A stretch of 64,000 nucleotides of DNA from Neurospora crassa OR74A (GCF_000182925.2 NC_026501.1:8225917-8289916), one strand, 5' to 3'; counted from the first letter of the stretch, positions 49,906-64,000 are shown. Program-made: numbers and translations. Notes: a model not told the origin generated them from the sequence alone.

Positions 49906-52869
49906 TCAAGAAACCTGCACGAAAGCACGCTTTTTAACTGCCTTGTTCTCCTCGTTCTCCTCTTCCCACTTCTCATCAACATAATCCTTCACGCTCTTAT
50001 GCTGCAACTGCATGCCTACGACCTTGAGCGCCGCAACATTGTACCCCATCTCATCCTTCTGGCGCTTGAGTGCACCACGCAAGTTGGTGCGAATGCCATC
50101 CAACATGGCGCGCATCGTCTTGCTCGCCACGATCTGCTTGTGGTGGGTCTTGAGCATGAAGAACAGAATTCTACAAGTAAGCGGGATGTTCATGGAGCGC
50201 ATGGCAAAGATGTTGAGGAAGGTGAAGAGCATGGGGACGGTGGCGAATGGCAAAACGAGCAGAGCATCATGCAGCGCCGACGCCTTGATCTTCTGCAGCA
50301 CGTTCATGACATGCTGCTCGGCGCTGATGTTGCCGAGCGCCATGAAAAGCACGTTGCGCTGCGGCGGCGCCACGTTGGGGTTCTGCTGCTTGGCCTCCTC
50401 CCACTCCTTGATAGCGTTGAGGTCGGCCATGCCGAGTTCGAGCGCCTCGGCAATGCGCTCACCCGCCATGAGCGTCTCAACCGTCTGCTTGGACGCAGCG
50501 CCGACTTCGCGGTTCTCGTCCTCGGCGTCGGGGTCTTGCTCGAGCGAGGTGGTGAGCGTACTCTCGTACAGCTCCTCAATCTCTTTCTCGCGCTCTTCTT
50601 CGAGGAAGATCTGCTCGTCCGTCTCCTCCCATACGCGGATACTCTTGTCATGACTAGCGCTGATGAGGAATTGGCCGCTGTGAGCAACGGCAATGGCCCA
50701 GATCTCGCCGTGGTGGCCGTCGATCCTCTGAATCTGCTCGAACTTGTCGGCATCCCAGTACTTGATGGTGCGGTCCTTGCTGGCACTGAAGAAATGGTGG
50801 CCGTTGCCGTCCGAGTTGTGAGGAACAAAAGCAACTTGGAGGATGGAGTCCTGGTGACCGAAGAGAGCCTTGTGGCAGTCACCGAAATCGAGACCCCAGA
50901 TTCTGATGTTCTTGTCGGCGGAACTTGTGACAATGAGCTTGTTGTCGTAGGAGATGTCCATGCTGAGAACGGGCAGCTTGTGACCGTAAAGGTTGAGGTA
51001 AAGCTTTAAAGAGTCGACGAAGAAGACCTTGACAGTGCTGTCGAGAAGGGCAACAGCAAGCAACTTCGCGTCGGGGGAGAACCTGAGACTCAGGATATCG
51101 TCTGATACCTTGAGAATCTTGGACTGGACAAGCTTGAGCTTGGGGGTTGTCCTTGACGTGCCTAGAACCTGTTCCTGAACGATCTTGAAGTCCCAGAACT
51201 TGGCTGTCTTGTCAGCACCGCCAGAAACAACGGACTTGCCGTCTGGGTGAACCTGTAGTGACCAGATGGCATGGCCCTCGTGAGCGTTGACGCTCTCTAA
51301 CAGAGATGCCGAAGCAACATCGTAAAGCTGAAGCTCGCCCTCCTTGGTTCCGACCACGACCACCTTGTCGCCAGGCAAGAAGGAACAGCAGAGCGCGTAG
51401 CCACACTCGAATGTCCGGATGCATGTGTTGGTCTTGATGTTCCAGATCTTGAGGGAGCCGTTTGCTGCCGAAGCCAACATCTTGTCGTCTGAGCTGATGG
51501 AGAGGGCACGAATGTCTGTTCGGTGTCCGGGAAGCTCCACCGCAAGCGCCTTGTTGTAGTCTGGCGCATCACCCTTGGACTTGAGCTTATCCTTTCCAAC
51601 AATGGTATATGTCTCGAGCAGGTTGTTTGTGCCTCCAACAAGGAGCTGGAGATCCTTGGTTCCTTGACTGAGGGCCCAAGCGACCGACCGAACCTTGCCT
51701 GTTGTCCGCACGATAACATGCTGCACGAAGACGTCGGAGATGTCTGCTTTTGAAATATCATCGGCCTTGTCGTCTTCCTCTTCCGCGTCTGCTTCCTTCT
51801 TGCCCTTCTTCGCAGCCAGCTCTCTTCTTCTTCTCCGCTTCCTCGCCAAGCTCTTCTTGATTTCGGCTTCGTTTCGTATCCTCCAAATCTCGACAGACTT
51901 CTCGACGCCATGTACTGCAAAATAGTCGCGACGGGGGTGGAAGATGACCTCGACGGCCCTTTCTTTGCTCGAACGGTGTAGTGTGCCGCGATCGTGGAGG
52001 AAGTTGATTGCTTGCGAGAGATCGACCTTGCGTGCTGACGAAGCGAGTCCTGCTACATCCAAAGCCCATACCCTCATCTCGCCGTCGTTGCCAGCTGTGA
52101 CGCATCCACTAAGGTCGGGAGAAACACCAAGCGCCCAGCACTCGCCGCTGTTCTGTGCCACATGGGTCTCGATACAATGCCGTGATGAAAGATCCCAAAG
52201 CTTGATGAGCGCATCCTTGCCGGTCGTCAAGAGGAAACCTTCTGTCGCTTCGTTGTCCAGCACCATAGCCTGCTCTTCGTCGTCGCCGCCTTCGGGTATT
52301 TGCGGCTCGGGCTCGATGAATCGCAGTCCTGTGATCTGATCCTTGTGTCCTCGTAGCTTGTACTGGCCGACTTCGGCGACCAAATCCCAAACGATCACAT
52401 CGGTATCCTTTGCGCCACTGGCCAGGCGCACTCCCGACTTGTCGAAGGCCAGTATCGTGATTGCCGACTTGTGTCCATTGAAGCTGACAATGGTGGTGGA
52501 GATCTTGCTATCCCACAGCCTGATGCTGCCGTCTTCGTAGCCGACAGCGAATACGTCGGGATCGGTCTTGCTCTGGGCGATGGCAGTGACCTGGGCCTTG
52601 CAGTTCTCGTCCTTCCAGCGGTTGAGAAGCTCGCCCTTCTTGATATCCCAAGTTAGAACCTCATTGTTGGCGGCGACGATAGCCTGGCCCGCACCGGTGC
52701 CAGATTTGTCTTTGGAGGAGGTCCAGACGAGATTCGAGGAGCTGGTTGCGACGACACCGAAGGACTTGGAGGGCTCGAATTTGCTGTTGTTCCCAGGTGT
52801 ATTAGAGATGCCATCAGGCGAGAGAAAAGTAGGACAGAATCGCAAGGCTTACAGGTATGATTTGACCAT
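49906..52869 (-). CDS. DIP2: U3 snoRNP component Dip2/Utp12, WD40 protein
   Basis: Two exons: 52869-52853 (ATGGTCAAATCATACCT) and 52783-49906, 964 residues in total; the 69-bp intron has donor GTAAGC and acceptor CAG. The spliced start reads MVKSYLKFEPSKSFGVVATS, the typical N-terminus of the family, which a single-exon reading would miss. WD40 repeats fill residues about 10-720 in two propellers (for example AVGYEDGSIRLWDSK, TASADKNIRIWG-type and SASHDKSIRVWEE), separated by a charged Arg/Lys then Asp/Glu linker near residues 325-370. The C-terminal about 200 residues (HVMNVLQKIKASALHDALLV to DYVDEKWEEE) match the Utp12 domain. Yeast Dip2/Utp12 (about 940 residues) belongs to the UtpB part of the small-subunit processome and acts in the nucleolus in early 18S rRNA processing. 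The gene looks intact and essential. Confidence 0.95.
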
Positions 52870-53450
52870 ATTTGCGATAATTGGACAGCCACTAGTACAA
52901 GATGCCAATCCAAAATAACATGCGCAAGGTCTCTCGCGATTCAATGTCCACTAGCACAATCGTGTCGCCGCTGCGCAGTGGGTTGCCGTCCCTGAACTTT
53001 TTTTTGGCGTTGCCAGTCCGGCAAGTGATAAGATAAGAACTTTTGCCGCGTCCATTTCCACCAGCCACTGCCTGCCCAGACGGCCACTGTCCGCTGTGGC
53101 TGGCCCGGCCCCTGTCTGAAAGTGGCCCGGTCCCGCCGCCGCATCGTATCACGGCCTGGACGGGTTCTGCGGGGCAGTTTCCAGGCTTGGCGGCGTGTCT
53201 TCCGGCGCCAGAGTGGAGCCAAAGTACTTCAGCCTGGAGCCAGCAACGTCAGCCAGCCTGAAGCGAGGACCTGACCCCCTGCTGGGAATAGGGGGTCTGA
53301 CAACAGGGCCAGAACAGGGTGCAGGCAGTGGTGTTGACAGTGCAAAAGCGTTATAGAACGAATCCGCTTGTATAAGCCCCTTTTCGATAATTGTATGTTT
53401 GGTTGAACAATTGTGGATTGTAATTAATGCGTTTCGGTAGTTGGTCTATT
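52870..53450. other. 5' region of the Dip2 gene and right edge of the gene island
   Basis: Balanced composition with no recognised gene. The promoter of the Dip2 gene must lie here. CA/TG-containing sequence fades out between about 53380 and 53470, where the RIP-mutated block starts. Confidence 0.6.
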
Positions 53451-56400
53451 TGCGTTTGGATAGCTGACCCGCTAGAACGGTATACTTAAATAGTAATAGT
53501 ATTTTATATAGAATAAAAAGTAGTGCGTACAATAGGAATTTTCGTTAAAAAGTGGTTCGCGTATATAATAGAAACTTCTATATAATAGAATGTTCAATTA
53601 TCGAAGGTACTTCATCTTTAATATTTTATTTTATCTCCGAAGTAATAATTAGTTAAACTATCTATTTACAATACAAAATAAACTCGTATAAGAATTATTT
53701 TTGAAGGTTCAATTTATATTTTAAATTTATTCTTTTTTCTTTTATAAATATCCTACTATATATATATTAATTTATTTTATTAAACTTTTACTATTGTATA
53801 TGTAATATAATAATTATTAATTGATATACGATTGGAAGTTGAATGGTATAATTAAATATTATATGAGTATTATTATATTATTTGAAATTATTGTAATATT
53901 TATTTAATATTTATTTATAATTTACTACTTTGGGGTTGCTGTTAGTATTTATTTACTATCTTAATTCCGTTGCTATAGGTATTTTTAGGTAGTATACTTT
54001 GTGCCTTACCCTTAAAGTAGTTTAGGGCAATTCCCTTATTTACTATTATTGTAAAAATATTAAATATTTATTCCTATTTTCTATTCCTAGTAGCTAGCGT
54101 TTAGTAGTATAAAGAAATACGTAGCCCGGGTATTTATTTTACACCTGCTTTTTTTTAAGCCCCTTTATATAGTACCCCGAATTTGTATTAGGATCTTAGA
54201 TTATTGGTAGTTATTAGTACTAGTATTACTAATATATTACGCTTTAATTTATAGAAACCCTACGATAAGGTGTGTAATAATTTAAATCTATATATTATAA
54301 TAGTAATTATTTATAATAACGTTAGTATATTGTAGATATATAGTGGGAGTTGGGGGTCGCTACCTATATTTCTTATAGTATATATATTAAGGTCCCCTAC
54401 GGAAGTGGAAATTTATATATTAATTAGATTGTATATACGGAGTACGCTACTATTAATTTTACTTTTAAATAAAGAAAGTTAAAATAGTATTCGTCGGTTC
54501 TATTTATAATACCCCTTAGTATTATAATAAAAAAACTACTAACGACTCTAGCTTCTATTTAGGTCTCTATTCGGAGTTAAGTAGGGATATTTTATAGTTA
54601 ATTATTATATTACGTAATTATTTTAAATATTTATATAGTTGGAGGGTAGTAGCGCTAAGGGCTTTAGTAATAGTAGGGTAGACGGAATGGAATAGGTGTT
54701 AGGTAGTGGGTAGTGGAAGCGATTTAGAACTTCTATTTACTTTTATTATAGGAAATTTCCTCCTAAATTTCTATTTCTTCCTAAATTTCCTTTAAAATTT
54801 CTATTTCCTCTTAAACTTCCTTTATTATTATTACTTTTACTTATTTATTATTAATTAAGTAGCTTATAATTTATATTTCTATTACGTTAGTATTGCTTAT
54901 AATTATTAGGAGAAGAAGTTTATTTGTATTCTATTATATAGAAAAAGTATAGTTATTATTGATTTAGTATTAAATTAGAGTTCTTTCCGTCTATTTAGTA
55001 GGTTGCCCCGGTTTATATTTAGTATACTTTAAAATCCTTAAGCGAATTAAATATATTAGGAGTTAGTATAGTTAATTATATTCTAAATAGGAGGGAGCTT
55101 AATATATAGAATATTAAAGCTACTATAAAAAAAAATAATTAATTTATAGATTTAATATACTAAAAATTCAAAGTTCGTTAATTTCCTATTTGTACGTAGC
55201 TTGCGGTATAGTTGAATATTTACTTAAGAAATGGATAATTTAGCCGGAAGTTTGATAATTTGATTGGGTATCTTATTATTTAATTAAAGTCCTAATATTT
55301 AGATTAGGAGTTCGATAGTTAGATTGGAATATTAAATATTAGATAAGTTATTCGATAGTATAACCGGGCTAAACGATAATTATATTAGAAGTTTAATATT
55401 TAGTTACGAGTTTAATAAGTCGATTGGGGATTAAAATATAGTATACGGGTTACTCCCTTTAAGGTATCGGGCGATTAGGGAATATATTAACCTATATCTA
55501 TTTTTTTAGAAATTATTATAAAATAAATTAACTTTTGTAAATTGCTAACCAACTATTTAGGTAATATTTATTATTATATAGGGGGTATATAAATTCTTCT
55601 ACTTAGGTATAATTGTAATTTAAATTTATAGTAGGTAATTGTAATATAATATAATAAATATTAATAAGCAATAGTCTTATATAGAATAATATTAATTAGG
55701 AATAAAGAGTATAGAGTAGTAAGTAGGGTAGGAGGGTATTAGATAGTTATAAAGTACGTACGAAGCGTTTATAGTGAGAATTTACTGCTATTAGTAATAA
55801 ATATTATTAAAAATAGAGGGGGAGTAGTGGATATAAAGTATTAAGTACGCGGGGAGAGTGTTTTAAATAATAATTAGAAGTAGTTAGTAATAGGTAGTTT
55901 AAATAGAGGGAGGGGCTTAGGATAGTAGAAGAAATAGGAATTTAACTTTATAGTACTACAATTAAAAGGTAATATATATTGTAATTGGATAGAATCCTGT
56001 TTACTAATACCGTTAGACTAATATATTAATATTATATTTGTTTTTTCTATTTAATAATAGGGAGTTAAATATTATTATCGACTTTTATATTTACTTATTG
56101 TAGTAGGATAGTAGGTAATATCCCTACTATAATTTAATTATATAAGTAGAAGCGGGGTTGGTATTGAGCGGGAGTGTAAGAGGAAGGGCCCGAATTAATA
56201 AGATTATAATTGTAAAAAGAATTTGGAGGGTAATATAGAAGATATATAGTATAATAGGGTAAAGAATAAATGGAAGTTAGGTATTTAAATATTATAATGC
56301 TGCTATTATAAAAATATTTAATTAAGTGCTGTAGTAGAGTGTAAAGAATAAAAGATTTTATATATAGCGATAGTACTTAGGAGAGTAGAAGTAGGAGGTT

Positions 56401-58330
56401 GTATATATATCGGATTTAAATTGTAGGACGTAGCTAGCTAGGATGGGAGTTAGGGTACGGAGGTACTTTAATAAAAGTAGTGCTAGTAGTCGATTAATAT
56501 AACGAGGAAGGAGTATAAACGGGAGTAGATTTAGTATTTTCTTTTATAGGTATATTCTATAAATTTTGATTTTTTTTACTAATATTTTATACTTATTATA
56601 TAAAATATTTAGAAAGAATATTATTAATTAAGGAGTATTAGGAACCGTAACGTTGAATAAGACGGGGGTATAGACGCTAGATTTAATCTTTTTATTCTAA
56701 GAAGTAAAAAAAAAGATATATTTTTTTAATTAATACTCCGGTTAATAATATAATAAATGAAGTTTATTGTAAATATTATATATAAAATAATATTAATTGT
56801 ATAATTAGGTTAGTATTATACTATGAAAGTATTAAATAAAAATTATACAAGTCTACGTTGGTCGGTTACCTTCTGTCTATTCTATATAAAGTAGATATTA
56901 TATTAAATATATATAAATATACTACCTTTTAATTTAGGTACTATCTATACCCGCTTTAGGAGTACTTTAGGGAGTCTAATTATATTATAGCTATTTTTTA
57001 ATTTATATATAGGGTAATTAAGGATAGGCTCCGTCTTTTTACTATATTCTGGGGTATTAAGGTACGTTATTATAATAAAAATCCGGGTTAAATTTGTAAT
57101 TTTATAAGTGAAGATGCTGTTAATTTTTGTAAGTTAAAATTTAATTAAATATTTTAGTTATAAATTTAGAAGTATATAGGTTGAGCGTTTTATTCGGATA
57201 AAATCGCTAGTGTGAAATTTAAATATTTTGTCGAGCTTATCTATAAATACTACCCTTTTATACTATAATATATTTTTCTTCCTTAGGTTTATAAAGTATT
57301 AGAATTTGTAATTAGCTTCTAATACTTTACGAAGGAGTTTACCGAATAAAGTATCTTCCTTTATTTTATTAATATATAAAAGTTTATTTAATTATTGTTC
57401 TATAATAGTCGGGTTTAATTGAAAATATATAGAAGGAGAGCGATATTCTAGTATATATAAAGTATTAAATTTCGATATATCTTTATCCTTAGGTTACTCG
57501 CCGAGCCGGGGATCCTATTTTTTGGCTATAGCGGGGTAAAGTTCTTTAAGTTTAAGGAACTTCTAGTAGTTATTGGGGTTTATATATTTAAAATATCCAG
57601 TAAATAAATACGTAATAGTTTGCCGTAGTTAATCCCTTTAAAGTAGTATTAATACTACGTTATAGAAATTTGTTAAATTAATATCGGTTTTATACTTATT
57701 ATATTAAAATTCTCTAAATAGAATAAATATTATATAAAGAGTTCTATACTCTCTTATTGTTTTATAATAGTATAAACCTTAATATATATTAGGAAGTACC
57801 AACTTCCTACCCTATTTTCCCTTATTATTTACTTTGCTTGTATTTAAATTAATATTACTATTCAAATCTTGCGTCTTTACTCTTATGTTGCTCGATATTT
57901 TATTTAATACTATAGATTTTGTAAATAACGCTTTTAATACCGCTACCGAAGGAGTATAGATAAATTTGGATGTGGGAATAGTATACGTATTAATATTAAG
58001 TTTAGTACTGGGTGAATTTAGGTACTAAAGTATTAAAATTAGGGATTTGGCTCGAAGGTAAATAGTATAATTATATAGTCCGGTAGCTTGTAGGGGTTTT
58101 ATTAGCTTTCGAATACCGGCCCCGGATGTAGATTTATTACTTTTTTTTTTGCTTTTGTTCTATATATTCTATCGAATGTAAAATATAAATTGGATGGTTC
58201 TTCTTTTTGCTATTAGCTTCGTTCTAAGTATAGTTTAGTTATAAAATTTATTTTGATTGTTATTTATTATAATAAAATTAATAGTAAATATTTAGAAAGT
58301 GAAAATAATATAATATTTTATAGTGAACTT
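53451..58330. other. RIP-mutated sequence, content not identified
   Basis: AT-rich, almost no CA. Only short frames are open and I recognised no protein. GC-richer interruptions are few. Probably the 5' or flanking part of the transposon whose transposase lies at 58340-61063, or another element. Confidence 0.4.
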
Positions 58331-58339
58331 TATACCTTT

Positions 58340-61063
58340 TGGAAAACCGCCTTATAAAATTATTAAGTTTAAATATCCGAGATTTTTATTAATAGTTAAT
58401 TTCTCAATAGGTTTAATTAAATTCGATTTAATATATTTATTTTTAAGCTACGTATATAAAAATACTAGCGTTATTATAATTACTTTGCTTACTTATTATA
58501 TATTTATTAAATCGATATATTTCTTAATAGACAATATTTGGCTTTAGCTTATAGGAAAAAGAAAAGTCCGAAATTTAATAATAGCCTCGTCGGATGCTCT
58601 TTTAAATAAGAAACCCTTATTATTAAAGTCGAATATAAGATATAGAAAATATTTTCTTAATCCTTAGTATTCGGAATAGGTAGCGTTACTTGGACGGGAT
58701 CGAATAATATCCAATACTGGAAATAAAATTATAAGAATATTTAGTACTCGGAAGTCTAATAATAAACCTAGTTTAGTAAATTTATTTTTATGTAGGTATA
58801 GTAGTATTACTTTAATTTTTTTAATATCTTTAATGTATTGGAAGTGATAGCGACCTTAATTTTATATATTAAACTAGAAATTAGAACGCTTCTCTTTCTA
58901 AATAAGATAGAATTGGTAAGGTCTTTTAGCTATATATAAAAGGTATCCGAATATTTTTTATTATTATAGTATATTTTTAATTAATGTGCTAATAAATAGA
59001 TAAATTAAAATCTTCTCGTTTTTATTCCTAGTATTAATTTCAATACTTTTATTAAGCTCGGTTATATAAGTAAGTAATTTAAGAATATAAAATAATTGTA
59101 CTCCGAATAGTCTAAGTATAATAGGAATTATATTGGATTATTACTTTCGAATAGTTTTAGGGAAGAATTAATAGAATAAATATATACTAAGGATTAATCT
59201 TTGTATAAATTAAAAAAATCTAAATTTGTTAATGAATATTTATAAAGGTAATAATTATATATTTTACTTATTTACTTATTTCTTTGGAAAATATATTTTA
59301 GAATATATCTAAAGTTCGAATTTACTATAGAGTGGCGATATAGTAATAGTTAGCCTAAATTTAATTTGTTCTTCGTTATAATAATAACGAATTGTAAAAA
59401 GCGTAGTATATTCCATCTATATATTAGGTTGCTTAGGATTAAAATTGTAATTAATTTCTATATACCTAGTATATTTAAATATTTATTAATATTTAAGTAA
59501 AGTATAATTATCCTTAATAATAAATAATTCTTTATAATCCGAATCTTTTTTTATTTTTAAAATTTTGAGACTTTAACTAATACGTTTTATAATTTAAATA
59601 AACTAATCTTTAGTAATTATACGCTAGATGTATAAAATTTTATTATTAAGTTTATTTTCTTATTATATAAGGGTTGAGTAATTTAGATTATAATAAACTA
59701 CTCTTCTAATATAAACCGTTTTATACCTTCGCTTAAAATATTTATAGGACTTTAAAGTATTACTATATTTATATTAATATATAAAGTTAGAAGGGAAAAA
59801 AGGTATACTATTGGAGTAGGTAAAATATTACTCCGATATTATTATACATACTAACTATCCCTACTATAGATATTCCTATAGGTTAATAATAGGTTTATTA
59901 GTATATTTTACTATACTTCGATAAATCTTTTCCTTTATTTAAACCGAGTTAAGAAGTGTTTTGAATATGTATTTAATATCGACGATATAATACTTCTCCT
60001 ACTATAAAACCCGGTTTAGTAAGGAGCGAGCGTCGAAGGAGATTACGTAATTATATATTTTACTAAGGGGTAGGCTGTTATTAAATTTATTAATTAATAT
60101 TTCCTTAGATTTGGGTAAAGAGTGAATTTCCTTAAGGCTTTCCGTTGTCTTTAATATATTAACTATTTCTATATATTATTCCTAGGATATTTTTGTATTT
60201 TATAGCTATATTACTAGTAGATTCTGGAAAAGTATTATCTTAATAGGCTATTACTAATATAATTCCTCTATTATTAGGTTAGGAAATATTCCTATAGGAA
60301 TATTGTAGGTATATTATATATATATATATACGGTTGTAATTAGAGGTATAGATATAGGAGTTATTTTAAAGGTAGTATTTAGTATTTAAATTAATGTAGC
60401 CGTTAGAGTAGTTAATAAGAGGGTAGTAGTATTTAAATTAGTAGTAGTCGGGGTTCTAATTAGTTATTTAAAGGTAGGATTGTTATTATTATTATTAAAT
60501 TGTCCGTTATTAAAATCGCTACCTATATTTATATTATTAGGGGTAATTATAGCTCTTTCTTCCTTAAAATTATTATTTCCTACTTGTATATTGTTATTCT
60601 TATCCGTATTATTAGTATCTGATATATTATTAAGTACTATAATATTATTTAAAACGGTATTGATGATATTTAGTATAGTTTCCTCTTCTAGTTCTTCGAT
60701 ATCCTTAGGGATTCCCGCAAACACTTTATTTAACTCTATTAGTAATATATTAATAGTATAATCGTCTTCGATTATATTATAGTTTTCTATTTACGTTGTA
60801 GTTCTATTTAATAGTTCTGGGGAGGGATTTGTCCTAGCCCGTTTACGATTTAGTATTCCTTTGGCTATAATTAAGTCCGAATTTTTAATTAAGTTAGAGT
60901 TTTTAGTTAAGTCCGAGTTTAATGCCCTTAAAGTAGAAGCTTCTAGTTTATTCTAATTTAGCTCCGAATTTATTGAATTAGAGGTATTATTAGGAATATT
61001 ATTATAAATTAGTATAAGGTTCTTATTTCCTTTAATAGTTATTATAAAGCCTGTTAGAGGCAT
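58340..61063 (-). pseudogene. CACTA/Tnp2-like transposase relic
   Basis: One minus-strand frame runs from ATG at 61063 to about 58340 (codon phase checked at 61063, 60724, 60058, 59278 and 58678). All stops sit where Gln or Trp would be. The N-terminus is Asn-rich. Visible segments are SNIIPIILRLFG (about 59125), YIAKRPYQFYLI (about 58920), a GRYHFQYIKD segment (about 58840), DIIRSRPSNATYSEY (about 58680). In order they resemble a fungal transposase pattern with DGFGxxRNxYRSLMG, NxxPxxLGPHG, GDMPQQ...GCRxC and SRPxDxxHSEY, related to the CACTA/Tnp2 (CMC) group as I recall it. The DGFG and GDMPQQ boxes are read here as NKFR and KNIL plus three stops, changes that RIP explains. Confidence 0.5.
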
Positions 61064-61069
61064 TCGAGT

Positions 61070-62340
61070 ATCTTAGCGCCGCCTAAGTATATTGCTCTAT
61101 TAATATTTAATATAAGTATTAAAATATATTTAATAAAAAATGAAGTTGTAAAACAAAAGTTAAATTACCTCTATATAAAAGTAATATGTTTATTTTATTG
61201 GTTGGAGGAATATTATTTAACTAATTTTATTTTATTAGTTATACGTTATAAGTTAGTTATATAAATAATAGTAATATAGTAAGATCTGCTTTTGGAATTA
61301 AATTAGTAAATAATTTATAGAATAATATTTTTTTTATTAAAAATATTAAATTAATTGACGTTAGTTGTTAGGGGAATGGGCGGCCTGTTGGGGGGAGGGG
61401 GGGAATTTATTCTAAAAATAGGAAAATGCGTAAGGTACTTTAGTACCTAATTCTAGATTTGAAGTATGTACTATAAATAAAGTCCTAATAAATTAAGGCT
61501 ACCCTACAACCTTATTATTATTATATTAAGGAGCTCGGACTTCTTAAATATTTTATTTCCTATTTTATTATTTATTTCTAAATTCTCTCTTCCTTTCTTC
61601 CTTTTACAATCTTGTTAATTCTTCTATTGTTAACCCTGCGAATACTTTACCCTAAATTTATTTTAATTTTATAGAGTAATTTTATTCTTTTTTTATATAT
61701 ATTTATTTTTATTTTTTTTATTCCGTTATATATTATTATTATTACTTTACTATTATTATGAATTCGAGGCCCTAGTAGTATATTTATGTATATTTATTTA
61801 TATTTTCTTTATCTTTCCCGTATTTATATTAAATTCTCCCTATTTATTAAAAAATAATTCCTATTAAAATGTTGGGCGGAGGCTTATCTTCCGCAATTCC
61901 TAATATAGATAATATTTATATAAGTATTTTTTCTCTTTAAATACTATTATTTTAATTATAATATTAATTATTTTATTTTACAACCTCCTAACTTACTTAA
62001 TAGTTCTAGTACTACTACTAACTCTTTACCAACCCTCTTATAAGAATAATTTTTAACTCTACTAGTAAATTTACTGCCGGGCTAGTAAATTTAAGTCTCG
62101 GGTACCTTAATAAATACGTTAGGTATATAGAATTAATTATAATTGTAGATATCTTTCTAAGGTGGCTAAATATTATAATTGGGGGGGGTAATATTAAATA
62201 TAAACCTAAACGTTTCAATTTAGGGGCTAAATATATAATACGGGTCCTCCTAATAAAAGTCTAGTACGGATATAGCCCTCGGACAACTGGATTAGTACTA
62301 CGGATTTTATTAATACGAATACTATAAGTATTTTATTTAT
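61070..62340. other. RIP-mutated spacer between two eroded frames
   Basis: AT-rich, no recognised protein. G-rich runs at about 61390-61410 and 62180-62190. It lies between the start of the minus-strand transposase relic and the plus-strand frame at 62341. Confidence 0.4.
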
Positions 62341-63510
62341 ATTGAATATTATTTTCCTAATATTAATTTTTTATAGGCCCCCGAATCTAATAAGGTTAGA
62401 GGCGTTAGAAAGGGTAAAAGAAAGTAGAATAAAAATAAGGAGGTTATTCTTAGGAAGTGTATTAAAGATATTAGGCTTATATTAGAAATTAATATTAATA
62501 TTTATATTAGTAATGTTCCTATAACTAAAGGACGTAAAGATATTATTAAGTATAAGTTCTTTTAGGAGAAAATAATTATATATTAGGCGAGAGTACGATC
62601 TGTGTAGCGTTTGTATATAATAATTTATATTGGCGACTTAGATGTTAAGTATAATAGAATTTACGTTATTGTTACTAAGAAGTTTATAGAGCTATATAAG
62701 AGCTTTGTTTATAATAAGGCTATTAATAAATAGGATAATAACTTTTAATAGTAGCGTTTCTATACTCTTAAGAAGGTTAAAGATATTGTTATATATTTTA
62801 ATAAGTAAGATAAGAATTTTAAAAAGTTTAGGTATTAAGAAGTTATTGAATAGTAGTTTTATATTCGTTGGGAGAGCCTAGGTGGTATTGAAGAGTTCTA
62901 ATAGGTATTTTATTAGTTTAAGGGTTTTAATATCCGGGCGTTTATACTTAAAGTTTAGAAATAGGTTTGCGGTACGTTGTAATTAATATTATTATAAAAT
63001 ATTTTTACTAATAGGATTTTATTAAACGTCTATGTCTAGGTTATAATTATAGTTAAGTTGTAGGACTATAATACTAATATAAAGTATTGTATTTGCCTCT
63101 TTAAGCGATATGCTTATAATAATGAGGAATTTTATAGTTATTAGGAGGAGATTGTAGAGGATTAGGATAAAGATAATAAACTGAAATAGAAGGACTTCGC
63201 TATCTTTAAGCCAATTAAATTAATAAAGAAAAAGGTAGATAGTAAACGCTCCTTTTTAATTAACCCGGATAATAAGCTGCGTTGAAACTTCGTTCCTCCT
63301 AATATAAAGTGTAAAGGGGATATATTTAGTATTCGAATTAGTACGGGGAGTTAGGAGAATACGGGCGAGAATAACGAGGGTATTAATAATAATATTAATT
63401 ATTAATTCGATTAGGAGTTAAATAAGGAGGAGGCTGCCGAATTTAAGGGATAATTAAATAGTATGCTAGTAATTTATACGAAATATAATAAGATTGTTTG
63501 AATAAATTGT
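62341..63510 (+). pseudogene. Unidentified RIP-broken frame, about 385 codons
   Basis: A plus-strand frame readable from about 62341 to 63510, broken mainly by TAA/TAG and twice by TGA. Clean segments are FAIFKPIKLIKKKVDSKRSF (about 63200-63260) and NFVPPNIKCKGDIFSIRIST (about 63290-63345), then a Gly/Asn/Glu-rich end. The product would be basic and about 370-390 residues long. It could be an accessory frame of the same transposon as the minus-strand relic or a separate element. No family recognised. Confidence 0.45.
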
Positions 63511-64000
63511 AGTATGAAGTTATCCTTTTCTTTTTTTTTTATTTGAGATATTAGTATATTTTCGTTTTTAGGACTCGGATTTTTATTATTATAAGTTTTG
63601 GGGTATTGGGTTAATAGGTATTAATAGGGAGGATTATATAGATATTTAATATTTATATTTCTTTTGTTTTTTTATAGGGTATTTCGCGATCCTTTTTATA
63701 CGATACTGATGAATAATACGGGACGAAGGAACGAAGGACGAGATTATAATATCGACCTTGATTTTATACTTAGTTAATATAGTATTAGGTTTTATACTTT
63801 GTATTATTAGTATATATTTAATTATAGTATTAATATTTTATATAATAATATATAATATTGGATATAGGTAGCTAATATATTTTTAAATATTTTAATATTA
63901 GTTTTCTAATATTGTTATTTATCTTTAGTAATTTCTATTAGTTCCTATTATATTAATAGAGGTATAAAATCTTCTAAGTATTTATTTTCGTAGTTCTCCT
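63511..64000. other. RIP-mutated sequence at the right edge
   Basis: T-rich and A-rich, no recognised protein; continues beyond the window. Confidence 0.4.

Overview
This window looks like nuclear DNA of a filamentous ascomycete (Pezizomycotina, probably a sordariomycete; inferred, not proven). The gene-bearing parts have balanced base composition, short introns with GTAAGT/GTATGT-type donors and typical fungal housekeeping proteins. The rest is very AT-rich, almost lacks the dinucleotides CA and TG, and is full of TA. That is the signature of repeat-induced point mutation (RIP), the fungal C-to-T defence against duplicated DNA. Reading frames in these parts survive as long frames broken almost only by TAA/TAG where CAA, CAG or TGG would be expected.

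Layout. 1-1316: unique, non-RIP flank without a recognisable gene. 1317-22079: a RIP-mutated block of about 20.8 kb (with three 100-base assembly gaps) bounded by an imperfect inverted repeat. I interpret it as one large DNA element. It holds a helicase relic, at least three long unidentified eroded frames, several tandem arrays, and about 45 copies of a 20-bp palindrome that occurs only in this block and mostly between the frames. 22080-23052: unique flank. 23053-41235: a three-level nest. A Tigger/pogo-type Tc1-mariner transposon (25-bp terminal inverted repeats, TA on both sides) is split by a Ty3/gypsy chromovirus (233-bp LTRs, target duplication GGCTG), which is itself split inside its reverse transcriptase gene by a second chromovirus (194-bp LTRs, target duplication AGTAC). 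All are inactivated by RIP.

41238-53450 is a gene island with four confident or likely genes: a Sel1-repeat protein resembling the Nif1 cell-cycle regulator family (minus strand, four exons), a 730-residue proline/glutamine-rich protein with an acidic tail (plus), a cysteine-containing 199-residue protein with a 25-Asn tract (plus), and the ribosome-biogenesis WD40 protein Dip2/Utp12 (minus, two exons). These genes do not form a pathway; they are ordinary independent fungal genes. 53450-64000 is again RIP-mutated and contains a long minus-strand relic resembling fungal CACTA/Tnp2-like transposases, and another unidentified plus-strand frame.

The most unusual structure is the 20.8-kb element with its private palindrome family. 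The three-level nest is the best-resolved structure. No searches or alignments were run; all family names come from motifs read by eye.
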